Source: CAYLMG01 sp964464635
Lineage (GTDB): Bacteria; Planctomycetota; Phycisphaerae; Sedimentisphaerales; Anaerobacaceae
Assembly (NCBI GenBank): GCA_964464635.1
Contig: CAYXGT010000066.1
Location: 1-15,825, forward strand
Length of the DNA stretch: 15,825 nucleotides
Direction of reading: 5' to 3'
The position numbers and the translations under genes were made by a program. The notes beneath the pieces were generated by a model. It saw only the letters and a list, made by a program, of their open reading frames with translations. It did no database searches and had not been told where the DNA came from. Shown piece by piece: positions 12,922 to 15,825 of the stretch. Position 1 is the stretch's first letter. Each line of letters starts with the position of its first letter.

Positions 12922-14097
12922 TTACAATTCGTATTCGAACTCATATTTATCCATATACTTTTTTTCCTCCTGGGGCACGGAGTTTTCATCACATTTGAGT
13001 ATGAAACCTTTGTTTGTTTTTTCATAAATGAATGGTTTGCGGCTTAATGGGTCATTTGGTGAATCCGGTGGCAGGGAGTCGGGCAGCTTTTTGCTCTTTG
13101 CGTTTTCGATGAAGATACCAACGGCGCAATTCAGGGCGTATTCATTAGCCTTTGCCCTCAGGTTCACGATGTATATCCTGGAGACTGCAGGGAAAAACAC
13201 CGCTGTAAAATATGCCTCAGGATTACTTTTTGCATCTTCTGTCGGAAAATTGCCTATTTCTTTTAATTGTTGGTAGCCCTTTGGATATGGCAGCGAGAAA
13301 GCCTGTATAATACGATTCATATGCCGCCTGAAGTATTCGATGTTTTTGGCGAGCAGTTCATCGTTATTAATTATCTCTCTGAACTTTTGTTGGTCATTTG
13401 GGTCGTCAGAAAAAGACTCGACAGGAACCTCTTTAATAGCTTGTTCTTTCCATTTTAAGGCTATACTAAGGTCATTGATAAGTGCATCTTTGGCCTGCGG
13501 TTGTGTTGTTTGTATGAAAAGAAGCTGCTCCCTGAGCCAGTTCAGTGTTGAGATATCTATATCACTATTGAGGATATCCTGGACGGCGCCGTTTGCCAAC
13601 GCGTTTACGGCTATATAGACGAGAAAAGATACAAGCGTGTCATCGCCGGCGTGTGTCGCCATTTTTTTTAAGGCGAGGCATTGCGAGAAAGCGGCTTTGT
13701 AGTCACCCTGCTCGGCAAGCATTTTAGCATGTGCGATGATGAGGTAGCCGAGTTTTCTGAGGGAGCCTAAATAGGGCATTTCCATTTCGAAGCCTTCGTC
13801 GAAATTAAGGCCCCAGTCGCAATTTTGTATTTGTGAGGCGTCGGTTACCGCCTCGATAACCTTTTGAGTTTGTCGTTTAGTTAAGAATTCCGTGATTGTT
13901 TCATTTAAGGCGGTTTTGCCTATTGCATAGTCGGAGAGCACATACATAGTGTCATCGGGTTTGTAGAGCATAAAGGCTTTGTAATAGAGGACGGCTGCAT
14001 TATCCGGCGGGTATTCGTTTGCAAAAGCTGTAGTAGTTATGAGCAGAAGGGCTGCGGTGCAGAGGATTAACTTTTTTGTATTTTTTGTTTTCTTCAT
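12922..14097 (-). CDS. Secreted protein of unknown function, last gene of an ECF sigma operon
   Basis: 391 residues. The signal peptide covers 1-26 (Lys-rich start, Leu/Thr core, AFA before Asn). Residues 108-150 look like a TPR-type helical pair (GYLIIAHAKMLAEQGDYKAA), and the protein is mostly helical to about 330. Near the end KLPDSLPPDSPNDPLSRKPF (337-356), then YEKTNKGFILKC, resembles the closing module seen on many planctomycete secreted proteins; this is recalled similarity. I assign no function. The ribosome binding site AAGGAG lies within the last codons of the upstream gene, and only 2 nt separate the genes, so translation is coupled. Confidence 0.8.
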   Translation of the reverse strand: MKKTKNTKKLILCTAALLLITTTAFANEYPPDNAAVLYYKAFMLYKPDDTMYVLSDYAIGKTALNETITEFLTKRQTQKVIEAVTDASQIQNCDWGLNFDEGFEMEMPYLGSLRKLGYLIIAHAKMLAEQGDYKAAFSQCLALKKMATHAGDDTLVSFLVYIAVNALANGAVQDILNSDIDISTLNWLREQLLFIQTTQPQAKDALINDLSIALKWKEQAIKEVPVESFSDDPNDQQKFREIINNDELLAKNIEYFRRHMNRIIQAFSLPYPKGYQQLKEIGNFPTEDAKSNPEAYFTAVFFPAVSRIYIVNLRAKANEYALNCAVGIFIENAKSKKLPDSLPPDSPNDPLSRKPFIYEKTNKGFILKCDENSVPQEEKKYMDKYEFEYEL

Positions 14098-14099
14098 AA

Positions 14100-14567
14100 T
14101 TATCTCCTTGCGTTTCTATTATTGTTTAGTTCTTTCAGGATGCCGGAGAGGGTAATTTTCGGCGTTTTTTTGTTCATTGTTTCAGCAGCTTTTTCGCAAT
14201 GTTCCTCCAGGCCGGCCAGGCCGCTTTTTTTGTAAGCAAGAGACATAGATAAAAATGAGGTCATATCGGCCGGCGACTTTGCGATGATTATATCTTTATC
14301 TGTCGGTTTCTGCTCATTCGGGCCCAGATGAACAATGAACAGGCTGACAGTGATAATAATGACGGCGGCTATTGCCAGTTTTGTAACGGGATTTTTCAGG
14401 ATAAATTTCCATAGAGGGATTGTCCTGCCGGCAGGTACGGTTTTTTTGGCAGAGCTGATGAGCTGGTTGAGAATCCGGGTTTTTTTATCGTCGGGGATTT
14501 GTTTTTCGGGGCCGACAGTTTTCATCAGGCGCTTCAGATTGTCTTCGAATATTTTTTCGTCCGCCAT
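14100..14567 (-). CDS. Single-pass membrane protein, probable anti-sigma factor
   Basis: 155 residues. An N-terminal cytoplasmic part of about 60 residues is followed by one transmembrane helix (about 62-80, TKLAIAAVIIITVSLFIV) and an outside domain of about 75 residues rich in Lys/Ser/Glu. Position directly behind an ECF sigma gene and this topology suggest an anti-sigma factor or membrane tether. There is no HxxxCxxC zinc anti-sigma motif and no overall match I recognise, so the role is by context. AAAGGA precedes the ATG and overlaps the region of the sigma stop codon, 15 nt upstream. The C-terminal part (MTSFLSMSLAYKKSGLAGLE) is typical of planctomycete proteins at this locus type by impression only. 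Confidence 0.7.
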   Translation of the reverse strand: MADEKIFEDNLKRLMKTVGPEKQIPDDKKTRILNQLISSAKKTVPAGRTIPLWKFILKNPVTKLAIAAVIIITVSLFIVHLGPNEQKPTDKDIIIAKSPADMTSFLSMSLAYKKSGLAGLEEHCEKAAETMNKKTPKITLSGILKELNNNRNARR

Positions 14568-14582
14568 TTTGTTTTCCTTTAT

Positions 14583-15191
14583 TCAATATAAGTCAATACG
14601 GTCAATTGATTCTGTAATTTTTAGCAGTTGTTTTTTGAAGGCTTTTCTTGCACGGTAAAGTAATATTCTCACCGCTGAAGTGCTCAGGTGCTCGTCTTTG
14701 GCGATTTGTTTAATCGAGTTTTGCTCGTAATAATATTGCCTTAGCACTTTTCGGTATCTTTCGCCCAGCAGTGCAAGCGTTCTTCGCACGAGGTCGGCAA
14801 GCTCAGCCTGCTCGATAATATCAGCGGGCAGGGGATGCGTGTCAATTGCCGAGCACGATTGAAGGAGCCGGCCGTTCATTGAGTGTAAGTGCGGCTCGAA
14901 GGAGAGCTGTCTGTTCTTTTCCTTCAGCATCTTTTTGGTGATGTTTCTCGAGAGACATATCAGCCAGGTAAGCATATCGCCGCGGGCCGGCTGGTATTCT
15001 TTAATTTTCAAAAGAGCGGTGGTAAAAGTCTGCTGGACAATATCAGCGGTAAGGTCACTGTCTTTATCTATCCTGTAATAAATTACGGTGTAGAGTGAGT
15101 CTGCGAACTCGTTGAACCATTGTTTAACGGCGTCTTTGTCCCTGATTTTCAGCAATCTTATGCTTATTGTCCGGCTCAAATCTTCTTTCAT
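14583..15191 (-). CDS. ECF-type RNA polymerase sigma factor
   Basis: 202 residues. Sigma region 2 spans about 23-92: AVKQWFNEFADSLYTVIYYR, DLTADIVQQTF, then YQPARGDMLTWLICLSRNI with the core-binding and -10-recognition helices. Region 4 spans about 135-188: LALLGERYRKVLRQYYYEQ, the helix-turn-helix SIKQIAKDEHLSTSAVRILL, and YRARKAFKKQL. A 40-residue linker separates them. It is the first gene of a three-gene leftward operon with a membrane protein and a secreted protein. No good Shine-Dalgarno is seen before the ATG. A weak TTGATG/TATTAA pair with 16-nt spacing lies upstream on the minus strand (15272-15245). Confidence 0.93.
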   Translation of the reverse strand: MKEDLSRTISIRLLKIRDKDAVKQWFNEFADSLYTVIYYRIDKDSDLTADIVQQTFTTALLKIKEYQPARGDMLTWLICLSRNITKKMLKEKNRQLSFEPHLHSMNGRLLQSCSAIDTHPLPADIIEQAELADLVRRTLALLGERYRKVLRQYYYEQNSIKQIAKDEHLSTSAVRILLYRARKAFKKQLLKITESIDRIDLY

Positions 15192-15332
15192 CCATTAATA
15201 TATGTAATTTAGTCCGGTTTTCGTTACGCACTGAAGCAGTATTTTTAATATTTTATCCTAATTTTGCATCAAAGGTATATGATAAAAGCTTCTAAAGAGA
15301 TAAATATGAGCTGGGGCGGGATTGGGAAATTG

Positions 15333-15361
15333 TTTACAAGAAGATTTTGTTCAGATATACT
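15333..15361 (+). promoter_or_regulatory. Sigma-70-like promoter for accB
   Basis: TTTACA (15333-15338, 5 of 6), a 17-nt spacer and TATACT (15356-15361, 5 of 6). The expected leader is about 60 nt. It overlaps a 37-codon frame (15306-15419), which makes that frame unlikely to be a gene. Confidence 0.5.
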
Positions 15362-15431
15362 TGCCGGTAAATTAGGGCGGATCGAAGCCTCTTTCGAGTA
15401 TGGGTTAGAGGATTTTTGAAAGGATACGTTA

Positions 15432-15825
15432 ATGAGTCATAACGATAAGGATAATGACCTTGACAGGATAAGGGACATACTTGAGATTATGAAAGACAAC
15501 GACCTTGAAGAGGTTGAGATAAAGCATGGTGACGATAAGATTCTGTTGAAGCGGTTCGGCAGACAGGGCGGCTTTGGTGTTGTTCCTGTTCCTGCGTCGG
15601 TGATGGGCCCGGGGGGGGCTGCGGCAGGCGAAGCACCGCAGGCGATTGGCGGCGGGGCTGAAGGCTCTGCTGAGCAAGCGTTGATTGAGATAAAATCGCC
15701 GATAGTGGGGACATTCTATGCGACACCGAGCCCTGATTCGGAGCCGTTTGTGGAGGTCGGCAGCAAGGTTGAAGAAAATTCTGTTGTCTGTATCATCGAG
15801 GCGATGAAGGTGATGAATGAGATAA
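15432..15825 (+). CDS. accB: Acetyl-CoA carboxylase biotin carboxyl carrier protein (3' end cut by window)
   Basis: 131 codons are present before the window ends. This is the carrier subunit of acetyl-CoA carboxylase, which shuttles CO2 on biotin for malonyl-CoA synthesis. The N-terminal domain has RIRDILEIMKDNDLEEVEI; a Gly/Ala/Pro-rich hinge (about 44-82) leads to the biotinyl domain IKSPIVGTFYATPSPDSEPF. The biotinylation motif EAMKVMNEI is present with Lys126. ATG at 15432 has AAGGA (15420-15424) at 7-nt spacing. The missing part should be only about 25-30 residues; accC usually follows. Confidence 0.96.
   Translation, partial: MSHNDKDNDLDRIRDILEIMKDNDLEEVEIKHGDDKILLKRFGRQGGFGVVPVPASVMGPGGAAAGEAPQAIGGGAEGSAEQALIEIKSPIVGTFYATPSPDSEPFVEVGSKVEENSVVCIIEAMKVMNEI

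Noticed and set aside
15306..15419. 37-codon plus-strand frame upstream of accB
   Set aside because: Weak ribosome binding site and overlap with a good sigma-70 promoter for accB; more likely chance.

Overview
The window looks like chromosomal DNA of an uncultured or anaerobic planctomycete, most likely of the Phycisphaerae/Sedimentisphaerales type. This is inference. The support is two PEP-CTERM surface proteins, a long K+-dependent membrane pyrophosphatase, an ECF sigma operon ending in a secreted protein with the 'LPDSLPPDSPNDPLSRKPF' tail style familiar from planctomycetes, and long intergenic stretches of degenerate repeats. Base composition is mixed: the pyrophosphatase gene is G+C-rich (38 of 60 bases on line 2281) and the HIRAN gene is strongly A+T-rich (13 G/C of 60 on line 4741).

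Layout. 1-832 (minus): N-terminus of a secreted, probably RCC1-repeat protein, downstream of a PEP-CTERM protein with a near-consensus promoter at 991-1019. 833-1564: non-coding, with two GC-rich REP-like hairpins. 1565-4428 (plus): membrane pyrophosphatase hppA, a terminator, then rsfS. 4429-7491: an accessory island with a HIRAN-domain gene broken or frameshifted at an A7 run, about 900 bases of modular intergenic repeats, a second PEP-CTERM gene bracketed by two directly repeated copies of a ~110-bp element, and another repeat patchwork running up to argS. 7492-10382 (plus): argS, an overlapping MNT/HEPN (MntA/HepT, type VII) toxin-antitoxin pair, and a YjbQ/UPF0047 gene closed by a good terminator. 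10435-11095: a compact structured element with its own terminator (candidate small RNA), then more hairpins. 11096-12857 (plus): YggS/PLPBP and a SpoIIE-type PP2C phosphatase, ending in a strong terminator. 12922-15191 (minus): a tight operon of ECF sigma factor, single-pass membrane protein (probable anti-sigma) and secreted protein. 15432-end (plus): 5' part of accB, with a good sigma-70 promoter upstream.

How the genes relate. Most plus-strand genes are housekeeping: ion pumping coupled to PPi, ribosome silencing, Arg-tRNA charging, PLP homeostasis and fatty-acid synthesis. The accessory content is the TA pair, the HIRAN gene, the exosortase substrates and the sigma/anti-sigma/secreted-protein unit. 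The exosortase needed for the PEP-CTERM proteins is not in the window. The best candidates for something undescribed are the structured RNA at 10466-10553, the modular repeat family around the second PEP-CTERM gene, and the frameshift site in the HIRAN gene.
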